Assembly: GCA_030150565.1 (NCBI GenBank)
Contig: JASLFR010000026.1
Location: 1-40,722, forward strand
Length of the DNA stretch: 40,722 nucleotides
DNA from: Cardiobacteriales bacterium
GTDB lineage: Bacteria; Pseudomonadota; Gammaproteobacteria; Cardiobacteriales; Wohlfahrtiimonadaceae
Direction: 5' to 3'
Part shown: positions 31,872-38,939 of the stretch, piece by piece
How positions within the stretch are numbered: position 1 is the first letter of the stretch
Layout: each line of letters opens with the position of its first letter
The notes under the pieces: model-generated
The model's input: the letters and a program-made list of their open reading frames with translations, nothing else
Told to the model about the DNA's origin: nothing
Databases searched by the model: none
Position numbers and translations under genes: made by a program

Positions 31872-33159
31872 AAAAATTACCGCCATTCGTGGCATGAAAG
31901 ATTGGTTGCCTGAAGAGAGCCACTATTGGCAGATGATTGAGGGGCACTTAAAGAACCTCTTTAATGAGTATGGATATCTTGAATTGCGTACGCCAATTAT
32001 TGAGGAGACTCGCCTCTTTTCTCGCTCTTTAGGTGAGGTGACCGATATTGTTGAGAAGGAGATGTACACCTTTCCAGATCAGAATGATTCGATGAGTCTA
32101 ACGCTTCGTCCAGAGATGACGGCGGGGATCGTTCGAGCGGGAATTGAGCATGGACTTTTCCATAATCAGACTCAAAAAATGTGGCAGATTGGCCCAGCAT
32201 TCCGTTATGAGCGTCCACAAAAAGGGCGTTATCGCCAGTTTCATCAAGCGGATATTGAGATCTTTGGTATTGAGAGTGCAGATGCAGATGCTGAGATGCT
32301 CTCAATGCTAAACCGCCTCTGGAAGCGATTGGGGATCGATCAGACATTACAGCTTGAGATCAACTCAATGGGGACTGCTGAGAGTCGAAAAATCTATCGA
32401 GAGGCGTTGATCACTTATTTTGAAGCGTATAAAGATAAGCTTGACGCCGATAGCCAGCGGAGACTCTATAGCAATCCTCTGCGTATTTTAGATTCTAAAA
32501 ATCCCGATTTAAATGAGATTATTGCAGGAGCGCCACAGCTTCTCGATTATCTAGATGAGGATTCAAAAACACATTTTGAATCACTCTGTCAGCAACTCGA
32601 TCTTTTAGGGGTTCAATATATTGTCAATCCTCGTATTGTGCGTGGAATGGATTACTACACAAGAACCGTCTTTGAGTGGACGACTGATGCATTGGGCGCA
32701 CAAGGGACCGTTTGTGGCGGTGGCCGTTATGATGGAATGGTTGAGGAGTTAGGGGGAAGCCCTACACCTGCAATCGGCTTCGGTATTGGAATGGAGCGTT
32801 TAATTCTGCTCTGTCGTGAGCTGGGAGTAGAGGCGGATATTGAGCCTCCTCTTCTAACAACTATCTTCTTAGGTGAGGCTGCAACAGTTTCAGGGATGCA
32901 GTTGATCGAAACGCTTCGTGATCACTTCTCTGGTGTGAAAATGATCAATAACTTAGGAGGGGGGAGTATGCGCTCTCAGATGAGAAAAGCTGACCGCTCT
33001 CAAGCCCGTTTTGCCCTCATTTTAGGGGAGGATGAGCTTAAAAATGGTGTTGTTATTCTGCGTGATCTACGTGAAGCGGGTGAGCAGGAATCATTAACAA
33101 AAGAGCAGTTGATTGAGCGTTTAAGTGAGCATTTAGCAGAAAATAGATCAGCAATTTAG
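31864..33159 (+). CDS. hisS: Histidyl-tRNA synthetase
   Basis: 431 residues with a GTG start that overlaps rodZ. It is a class II aaRS: motif 1 around YLELRTPIIEETRLFSR, motif 2 RYERPQKGRYRQFHQ, the histidine A loop RGMDYYTRTVFEW, and motif 3 AIGFGIGMERLILL. The C-terminal anticodon domain follows (about 330-431). It charges tRNA-His. Translational coupling to rodZ is likely from the overlap. Confidence 0.97.
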   Translation: MSKKITAIRGMKDWLPEESHYWQMIEGHLKNLFNEYGYLELRTPIIEETRLFSRSLGEVTDIVEKEMYTFPDQNDSMSLTLRPEMTAGIVRAGIEHGLFHNQTQKMWQIGPAFRYERPQKGRYRQFHQADIEIFGIESADADAEMLSMLNRLWKRLGIDQTLQLEINSMGTAESRKIYREALITYFEAYKDKLDADSQRRLYSNPLRILDSKNPDLNEIIAGAPQLLDYLDEDSKTHFESLCQQLDLLGVQYIVNPRIVRGMDYYTRTVFEWTTDALGAQGTVCGGGRYDGMVEELGGSPTPAIGFGIGMERLILLCRELGVEADIEPPLLTTIFLGEAATVSGMQLIETLRDHFSGVKMINNLGGGSMRSQMRKADRSQARFALILGEDELKNGVVILRDLREAGEQESLTKEQLIERLSEHLAENRSAI

Positions 33160-33170
33160 AGGGAATAAAG

Positions 33171-33797
33171 ATGAGCTTAAGTCAATTTGAGACAGATGAG
33201 CAGCGCGCGGAAGCGCTCATTGATTGGTTAAAAGAGAATAGTAAATTTATTGTTGGTTTAATTGGGCTCTCGGTAGCGCTCTTTTTTGGAACCCATTTTT
33301 ATAAGAGTAGTCAGGCTGCGGGCGTTAAGCGCTCTTCAGATCAATATGGGCTCTTTAAAGATCTCTATCAGCAAGACTCTCTAAATGATGAGGCTTTTGA
33401 AGCCGTAAAAGGGGCAAAGCATACAATCTATGGCACCTTCGCAGCTTCCCTTCTTGCCAGTGATATTGAGCAGGAGAAGCGAGATGGTGATGCAGTCGCT
33501 CTTTTAGAGGAGGCGATTAAGCGGGAGAAGGATACCGTTTTAAAAGCGATGTTAACCTACCGTTTAGCGCTTGCGCATTACAATAGTGATCAATTTGATG
33601 AGGCGCAGAAGGTGTTAGAGAAGATTACGCTTGCAAGTTACGAGCCTCTTGTAAAAACTTTAGCAGGCGATATCGCCCTAAAGAGAGGGGATTATGAAAC
33701 AGCTCGCATTCGTTACAGTGAAGCGTTAGAGATGAATGATGAGAATCAATTGAGCTTAACGTACTATAAATTGCAAGCGCTCGGTGGAGCACTATAA
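33171..33797 (+). CDS. yfgM: YfgM-family protein (ancillary SecYEG translocon subunit)
   Basis: 208 residues. One membrane segment (FIVGLIGLSVALFFGTHFY, about 27-45) is followed by a periplasmic domain of TPR-like helices. FETDEQRAEALIDWLKEN at the N-terminus is the family start. YfgM binds the SecYEG translocon and the chaperone PpiD. It sits between hisS and bamB as in E. coli. Confidence 0.9.
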   Translation: MSLSQFETDEQRAEALIDWLKENSKFIVGLIGLSVALFFGTHFYKSSQAAGVKRSSDQYGLFKDLYQQDSLNDEAFEAVKGAKHTIYGTFAASLLASDIEQEKRDGDAVALLEEAIKREKDTVLKAMLTYRLALAHYNSDQFDEAQKVLEKITLASYEPLVKTLAGDIALKRGDYETARIRYSEALEMNDENQLSLTYYKLQALGGAL

Positions 33798-33826
33798 GCC
33801 CCATTTTGATGGGATAGAGAGGTCTT

Positions 33827-34969
33827 ATGAAGAAGTATTTTGTCGTAGGCGCGCTGTCACTTGCGATTGCGGGTTGTAGCGGTTTTTTAAGTGGAAAATC
33901 TAATTTAGCTCAACCTAAAGAGTTAAATAGTGCGCTCATCAATCAATCATCTATCTCACAATTATGGGGAGTGAATAGCAAAGCGAGTACAACGGCTCGC
34001 ACAGGGTTACGTTTTCAGATGGCGCATGATGCCTCAAATCTCTATGTTGCAGGTGCAAATGGAGCGGTAAGCGCAATCGATCTTAGCAGTGGTGCTCTTC
34101 GCTGGAGCCGCTCAGTTGGAAAATTGAGTGCAGGTGTGGGAGCGGGAAGTGGCGTAGTTCTTGTTGGAGATCGTGATGGAAATTTAATCGCTCTCTCAAG
34201 CGCTGATGGTACGGAGAAGTGGCGTAAACGTCTGCTAGGACCTGCTAATGCTGCGCCCATCGCATCACATGGCCGAGCGATTGTACGTTCAATGAGTGGC
34301 GCTGTTGAGGCGTTTAACTTAGAGACAGGGGAAGAGGATTGGGCGTATGTAGTTGGGCGCCCAGAGATGAATATCCGTGGTGGCGCTCAACCTCAGGTTG
34401 TGGGAAATGAGCTCTTCATCCCTAATGATATTGGTCAGGTTGGCGTGTTAGACGTCGAGAGTGGCAAAGTTCTTTGGGGCACCAATCTTGGAAAAGTGCG
34501 CGATGGTTCTCTTATGGGGCAGCTACGGGATGTTGATGCTGCGCCTATCATCACTGAAAATCGCCTCTTTGCTGCAACCGTAAAAGATGGAATCACTGCT
34601 ACTAATAAGCAGGGAAAACGGCTCTGGAGTGCAGGAGAAGGGGTCTATGCAGGGTTTGCATATGATGGAAGAGCCCTCTACGCAGTTGAGCATGATAGTA
34701 AAATTCGTGCACTCAATAGCGATAACGGCGCTCAATTATGGACCAATGAGGATTTAACAGGGCGCTGGTTAACAGAGCCACAAGTGATTAATCAGAGAAT
34801 AGTTGTTGGAGATTTAGAGGGGTATGTGCATCAAATTGAGAGCACAACAGGGCAGCTAATTAGCTCTACTAAAGTTGCTAAGAGCGGCTTTCTTCCCGAT
34901 ACACTCCAAATTAATGGAACAATGATCTTAATGGATCGTACAGGCGGTATTTACCGAATTGGACTTTAG
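33827..34969 (+). CDS. bamB: Outer-membrane assembly lipoprotein BamB
   Basis: 380 residues. The lipoprotein signal ends LAIAGCSG (Cys17). The mature part has an eight-bladed PQQ-like beta-propeller pattern with repeated AIDLSSGALRW, ALSSADGTEKW, AFNLETGEEDW, VLDVESGKVLW and ALNSDNGAQLW blades. BamB helps the BAM complex fold outer-membrane proteins. It lies between yfgM and der, the standard order. der starts six bases after it. Confidence 0.95.
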   Translation: MKKYFVVGALSLAIAGCSGFLSGKSNLAQPKELNSALINQSSISQLWGVNSKASTTARTGLRFQMAHDASNLYVAGANGAVSAIDLSSGALRWSRSVGKLSAGVGAGSGVVLVGDRDGNLIALSSADGTEKWRKRLLGPANAAPIASHGRAIVRSMSGAVEAFNLETGEEDWAYVVGRPEMNIRGGAQPQVVGNELFIPNDIGQVGVLDVESGKVLWGTNLGKVRDGSLMGQLRDVDAAPIITENRLFAATVKDGITATNKQGKRLWSAGEGVYAGFAYDGRALYAVEHDSKIRALNSDNGAQLWTNEDLTGRWLTEPQVINQRIVVGDLEGYVHQIESTTGQLISSTKVAKSGFLPDTLQINGTMILMDRTGGIYRIGL

Positions 34970-34975
34970 GAAATA

Positions 34976-36364
34976 ATGAACTACTCCTTACCGATTTTTG
35001 CCCTTATTGGGCGCCCGAATGTTGGGAAATCTACAATTTTTAATATCTTAACGCAGACCCGAGATGCGCTTGTTGCCGATCAGCCTGGATTAACGCGCGA
35101 TCGACAATATGGAGAGGGGCGTGTAGGTGATGAACCCTATATTATTCTCGATACAGGTGGTCTTTCAGGTGAAGAGGATAAGATCGACACGCTCATCGAA
35201 CAGCAGGTATGGCGCGGCACCGATGAAGCTGACGTCATCTTCTTTGTTGTGGATGGAAAAGTGGGGGTCACCGCTGGTGATTTAGAGATCGCAAGCCGTC
35301 TTCGCCGTTTAGAGAATAAGCCTGTAATTGCTGTTGTGAATAAGGCGGAAGGGATGAACCCTGATCTGATTGTAAGCGAGTTTTATAGCTTAGGTCTTGG
35401 CGATCCTATCGCTGTCTCTGCGGCTCACAGTCAAGGTTTTATGGAGCTTATTGAGCGAGCTTTCACCCATATCGATCCAGAAGATTTTGTTGAAGAGCCT
35501 TTTGTGGATGATGGTTCAATTCGTCTAGCGGTTTTAGGGCGCCCAAATGCTGGAAAATCGACGCTTCTTAATAAAATCTTGGGGGAGGAGCGTCTACTCG
35601 CTACGGATATTGCAGGAACGACCCGTGATAGTATCGAGATCCCGTTTGAGATGTATGAGCGTAAATTTACTCTTATCGATACAGCGGGGATTCGTCGCAA
35701 AAGTCGGGTTGATGACAAAATCGAGAAATTTAGCGTTCTTAAGAGTTTAGAGGCGCTCAAACAGTGCCATGTGGCGGTCTTCGTTTTTGATGCGAAAGAG
35801 GGGCTCTCTGAACAGGATTCAACCCTTTTAGGGTACGCACTTGAGTATCATCGTCCTCTCGTTTTGGCGATCAATAAGTGGGACCTATTAGAGAATGATG
35901 AGAAGGAGTGGATTAAGCAAGATTTTGCTCGCCGTTTCGCCTTTATCGATTATGCTGAACCGATCTTCATCTCAGCGCTTCGTGGAGGCTCAGGAATAGG
36001 GCGAATTCTAAAAGAGGCGATCAAAATTTATGATAGCTCTATGCAGGAATTTACCACTAATAAGCTCTCCAATATTTTAGAGAAGGCGGTACAAGCGCAC
36101 CATCCTCCTGTCGTGAAGGGATTTGCTCCTAAGTTGCGTTATGCGCATCAAGGGGGGGTGAATCCTCTACAGGTGATCATTCACGGAAATCGTACACAAT
36201 ATGTGAGTGAGAGTTATAAACGTTATCTGAGTAAAGCGTTTTATGAAGGGCTTGGACTCTACCGCACCCCTGTACGGATTAACTTTAGGCAGGGGGATAA
36301 CCCATATGCGAATAAGAAGCCTAAAGAGAAAGAGCGTCGTGGCCGTAAGCGTAAACGTTACTAA
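34976..36364 (+). CDS. der: Ribosome biogenesis GTPase Der (EngA)
   Basis: 462 residues with the tandem G domains that define Der. G1 motifs are GRPNVGKST at 12-20 and GRPNAGKST near 187. G3 motifs are DTGGL and DTAGI. The second G4 is NKWD; the first is NKAE, where the usual Asp is Glu. The C-terminal KH-like domain ends with ENPYANK-like (DNPYANKKP) and a basic tail. Der helps assemble the 50S subunit. A strong terminator ends the ndk-to-der run here. Confidence 0.96.
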   Translation: MNYSLPIFALIGRPNVGKSTIFNILTQTRDALVADQPGLTRDRQYGEGRVGDEPYIILDTGGLSGEEDKIDTLIEQQVWRGTDEADVIFFVVDGKVGVTAGDLEIASRLRRLENKPVIAVVNKAEGMNPDLIVSEFYSLGLGDPIAVSAAHSQGFMELIERAFTHIDPEDFVEEPFVDDGSIRLAVLGRPNAGKSTLLNKILGEERLLATDIAGTTRDSIEIPFEMYERKFTLIDTAGIRRKSRVDDKIEKFSVLKSLEALKQCHVAVFVFDAKEGLSEQDSTLLGYALEYHRPLVLAINKWDLLENDEKEWIKQDFARRFAFIDYAEPIFISALRGGSGIGRILKEAIKIYDSSMQEFTTNKLSNILEKAVQAHHPPVVKGFAPKLRYAHQGGVNPLQVIIHGNRTQYVSESYKRYLSKAFYEGLGLYRTPVRINFRQGDNPYANKKPKEKERRGRKRKRY

Positions 36365-36386
36365 AGTGGCGTAAATGGAAATGATG

Positions 36387-36415
36387 AAAAGCTACTCCTA
36401 AGAGTAGCTTTTTTT
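36387..36415 (+). terminator. Rho-independent terminator after der
   Basis: AAAAGCTACTC pairs with GAGTAGCTTTT; the core stem is GCTACTC at 36391-36397 and GAGTAGC at 36402-36408, the loop is CTAA, and T7 lies at 36409-36415. The four A bases at 36387-36390 give a weaker T tract for the convergent minus-strand gene. Confidence 0.9.
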
Positions 36416-36426
36416 ATGCATTAAAT

Positions 36427-36819
36427 TTATTTAGGGGAAGAGGAGGGCGTATAGCGGGGTTTTTCTGGCATACGCTCCTCAATGCGGCTTAAATTGAGCG
36501 CAATATCTCTCTCCGTCACCTCATAATCATTCCATAAATGGGTGTACCGTTTCACCTCTTCTGGCCAGCGGTAAGTTACATTAAACCCTCGTAGAGTACA
36601 CTCCTGATGGAGTTGATCATATCTATTTTTAAGAAAGAGCAACTTATCACGAAAGAAGGTGACATGCCCCTTTCCTAAGAGATAGGCGGGTTCATCACTT
36701 AAGGGGAGAACCCCATCCCGTTTGAGAACATCATTAGGAATACGGGTCAATTCACGATGTTCCGCTAATAGATGTTGATCACATAATTTTTTTGGATCAA
36801 TCAGATTAATTCGAGTCAC
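36427..36819 (-). CDS. Pyrimidine dimer DNA glycosylase/AP lyase, T4 endonuclease V type
   Basis: 130 residues (T4 DenV 138). The N-terminal half is strikingly like T4 endonuclease V: MTRINL, DQHLLAEHREL, LGKGHVTFFRDKL and RGFNV. All the catalytic and DNA-contact residues I remember are at the same numbers: Thr2 (the nucleophile after Met removal), Arg3, Gln15, His16, Arg22, Glu23 and Arg26. The enzyme cuts the glycosyl bond of UV dimers and then the backbone. The C-terminal third differs from T4, which there has the aromatic dimer-binding WYKYYG; here it ends RYTPSSSPK, so dimer recognition may be altered. It follows the YiiX-like gene by 29 bases. Related genes exist in some bacteria, so this is probably an old phage-derived gene. 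Confidence 0.88.
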   Translation of the reverse strand: MTRINLIDPKKLCDQHLLAEHRELTRIPNDVLKRDGVLPLSDEPAYLLGKGHVTFFRDKLLFLKNRYDQLHQECTLRGFNVTYRWPEEVKRYTHLWNDYEVTERDIALNLSRIEERMPEKPRYTPSSSPK

Positions 36820-36848
36820 AATTTAATCCCTCTATAAAGATAGTTGAA

Positions 36849-37448
36849 TCACTCCTCAATCACTATTTTGGGAGGAGAGCGGTAGATCTCCTCCAGTTGA
36901 GGATTTGATAGAAGATCGGAAGGGAAGAGGTAATCCCCTTTCAACAGAGGGAGGTTGAGGTGCGTTTGGGATAGGTTGAGCTCCATATTTTTTGCACTCT
37001 CCCAAGCCTCTGTCAATAGGAGTGTACAGTAAGTCCCTCTCTCTTTTTGATAATGGAAGGGAGTTCCAACTTGCGCTTTAGCGTGATGGACCGCACTCAT
37101 CTGCTCATCTGATGAGGCTGCAATTCGATAGATTGCAAACTCATTACTGCGATCAGGGTGTAGAAAAAAATCGAGCGTATCGATGACAACACCGTCGGGA
37201 TTCTCTTCCCGCTCTGAAGGGGTGGCATGAACCACTCGCCACTCACCCTCCTCGTAGAAGAGCATCCCTACATGGCTATAATCGCTCTTAGGGTCAGATA
37301 TCATCACAAGATGGCTCACAAATGCCAAACCTTGACGAAAAATAAGATCCCCATTTTTGATCTCAATAGAGGGGGGGATATCAGGATGGGGAGAGCTAAA
37401 GAGCGGGGTGATGAGTGTAAGGAGAAGTAGGGTAAGTCTTCGCTGCAT
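36849..37448 (-). CDS. YiiX-like permuted papain-fold hydrolase (secreted)
   Basis: 199 residues. A signal peptide (about 1-18, LTLLLLTLITPLFSS) is followed by the permuted NlpC/P60 order typical of YiiX/YebB (C92) proteins: GDLIFRQG, the catalytic His in DYSHVGM, and the Cys in GTYCTLLL further on. These enzymes act on peptide, amide or lipid substrates; the true substrate is not known for most. The signal suggests a periplasmic location. It is in one unit with the dimer glycosylase gene, which does not suggest a function. Confidence 0.8.
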   Translation of the reverse strand: MQRRLTLLLLTLITPLFSSPHPDIPPSIEIKNGDLIFRQGLAFVSHLVMISDPKSDYSHVGMLFYEEGEWRVVHATPSEREENPDGVVIDTLDFFLHPDRSNEFAIYRIAASSDEQMSAVHHAKAQVGTPFHYQKERGTYCTLLLTEAWESAKNMELNLSQTHLNLPLLKGDYLFPSDLLSNPQLEEIYRSPPKIVIEE

Positions 37449-37479
37449 TCTGAATGTCTACTTTAAATAAGAGAGGGGC

Positions 37480-37511
37480 AAAAAAATAGCCACCAAATTG
37501 AGGGCGGCTAT
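37480..37511 (-). terminator. Rho-independent terminator (minus strand) after the small lipoprotein gene
   Basis: On the minus strand ATAGCCGCC (37511-37503) pairs with GGTGGCTAT (37494-37486) with one G-U pair, and a T run (plus-strand A at 37480-37486) follows. The mismatch seen on the plus strand is a G-U on the minus strand, which fits the minus direction. Confidence 0.85.
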
Positions 37512-37534
37512 CTCTAAATAGGGGGATGATGAGA

Positions 37535-37930
37535 TTACATCTCAACTTTCCACTTTCCGTTCACTTTTTTAAGCTCAAAAACATCATTGTTACTGCTTCC
37601 ATCACCAAGTTCAATGGTGTGGTGAACGCTTGCAGATTGTTTATCTTCTGAGTAATCGATACGATCGATAGTCACCTTCTTAATACCACCTTGTGCTTTC
37701 ATCTCTGAAGCAGCAAGGCCAAGCATCATATCGAATTTGCCCTCTATGAGCGCAAGCTCCTCTTTAGATGCACCGCTTGTATCCATGTAGCTGAGCATTT
37801 TTTTCGAATCTCCCTTCTCCATTGCGCTGTAGATCCCTTTAACAACAGGTTCTGGAGAATCTGAGCCACCACACGCAACAACTAATGCCATGGTGATAAG
37901 GATAGCAAAGCTACGAAACATCTTTTTCAT
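37535..37930 (-). CDS. Small lipoprotein, DUF4878-like
   Basis: 131 residues. The signal ends VVACGGSDS with Cys20. The mature part is a small NTF2-like fold candidate: PEPVVKGIYSAMEKGDSKKMLSYM at the start (written here as VVKGIYSAMEKGD) and ELKKVNGKWKVEM at the end, the typical DUF4878 pattern. Gly-Ser after Cys points to outer-membrane sorting. Function unknown. It is a single gene with its own terminator. Confidence 0.75.
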   Translation of the reverse strand: MKKMFRSFAILITMALVVACGGSDSPEPVVKGIYSAMEKGDSKKMLSYMDTSGASKEELALIEGKFDMMLGLAASEMKAQGGIKKVTIDRIDYSEDKQSASVHHTIELGDGSSNNDVFELKKVNGKWKVEM

Positions 37931-38013
37931 ACTGGTCTCTCTTTTATTGGGTAAATAGTTAGCCGATTATAATCGTTTTTTTAGATGAGAGCTATCAAAA
38001 TAAATAAGTCTCA

Positions 38014-38886
38014 TTAAATTTTTTTATTAACATCTTTAGGATTGCTAAAGAGCGTCAAGATGAGTCCAGAGAGAATGATGAGAAGCGCACCGAGCCAGCC
38101 ATAGATTCCTAATCGTTCTCCCCAGAAAAAGTGGGAGATAAGTGCGCCAAAGAGCGCATTTAGGTAGTAGAAAGGGGCGAGGATTGAGGCATCTGCCAGC
38201 CGATTAGCGCGGGTGAGCCAGATCTGCCCAAGTGAGCCAAAAAAGCCCATTCCTAAAACAAAAATCCAGATCAATCCCCCTTTAGGGAGGGTAAATTGGG
38301 TGAAAGCGCCATAAACAAGAGAGAAGATGATCCCCGTTAATGAGAAGTAGAAGACAATTTCAGAGCCCTCTGCCACTTTAGTCATCCGTTTAACCGCCAC
38401 CATCGCCATCGCTACAAAGAGCCCTGCAATGATGGGGAGCAGGGAGAGGAGGGAAAATTGTGGTTTATCCACCCCCGCAAGGAGCCACGAGCCGATCATC
38501 GCCAGTAGAAAGCAGGGGATCAGAAGCCAAGAGAGCCGCTCTTTTAGCCAGATGAAGGCGAGAATAGGGACGAAAAGTGGCGTTAGGGAGCGCAGAACGG
38601 TTGCATCTGATAGTGGGAGGAGCGTTAGAGAGGTGAAGATTAAAATCATCCCAATCTGCCCTGATAGGGAGCGTATGGCGTGGAGCGGAAGCCGTTTTAG
38701 GGAGTTTTTCATCTCACCGCTTCTCATAAAGAGGGGAAACATCCAGATTAAGGTGAAGAGATTACGAAAAAAGATGATGGAGGCGACAGAGAGCTCTCCC
38801 CCTAATGTCTTAATAATGCTATCCATCAGCGCAAAGCTGAGTTGCGAGAGGATGATAAAGAGAATACCGATCTGTGTAGGTGTCAT
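38014..38886 (-). CDS. EamA/DMT-family transporter
   Basis: 290 residues with ten hydrophobic segments in two EamA repeats (about 1-135 and 145-280). LSFALMDSIIKTLGG, FFRNLFTLIW and the second-repeat PFYYLNALFGALISHFFWGE are typical. It resembles drug/metabolite exporters and SAM transporters of the RhaT/EamA type; the substrate is not readable. ATG is at 38884-38886 with AAGG upstream. It stands alone between the tex terminator and the lipoprotein gene. Confidence 0.85.
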   Translation of the reverse strand: MTPTQIGILFIILSQLSFALMDSIIKTLGGELSVASIIFFRNLFTLIWMFPLFMRSGEMKNSLKRLPLHAIRSLSGQIGMILIFTSLTLLPLSDATVLRSLTPLFVPILAFIWLKERLSWLLIPCFLLAMIGSWLLAGVDKPQFSLLSLLPIIAGLFVAMAMVAVKRMTKVAEGSEIVFYFSLTGIIFSLVYGAFTQFTLPKGGLIWIFVLGMGFFGSLGQIWLTRANRLADASILAPFYYLNALFGALISHFFWGERLGIYGWLGALLIILSGLILTLFSNPKDVNKKI

Positions 38887-38895
38887 TTTAGCCTT

Positions 38896-38921
38896 AAAAA
38901 AAGAGCGCGAGAGGCGCTCTT
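38896..38921 (-). terminator. Rho-independent terminator (minus strand) after tex
   Basis: A perfect 8-bp stem, AAGAGCGC at 38901-38908 with GCGCTCTT at 38914-38921, has a 5-base loop. The plus-strand A run at 38896-38902 gives the U tract on the minus strand. It separates tex from the EamA gene. Confidence 0.9.
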
Positions 38922-38939
38922 AATATTTGATTGAATCGA

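Noticed and set aside
34976..36364. Der first G domain has NKAE in place of NKxD.
   Set aside because: I recall similar Glu variants in other Der proteins (for example Neisseria), and all other motifs are intact, so this is probably normal variation.
37227..37430. Open frame on the plus strand opposite the YiiX-like gene.
   Set aside because: Fully inside the minus-strand gene, with no similarity and no ribosome-binding site.
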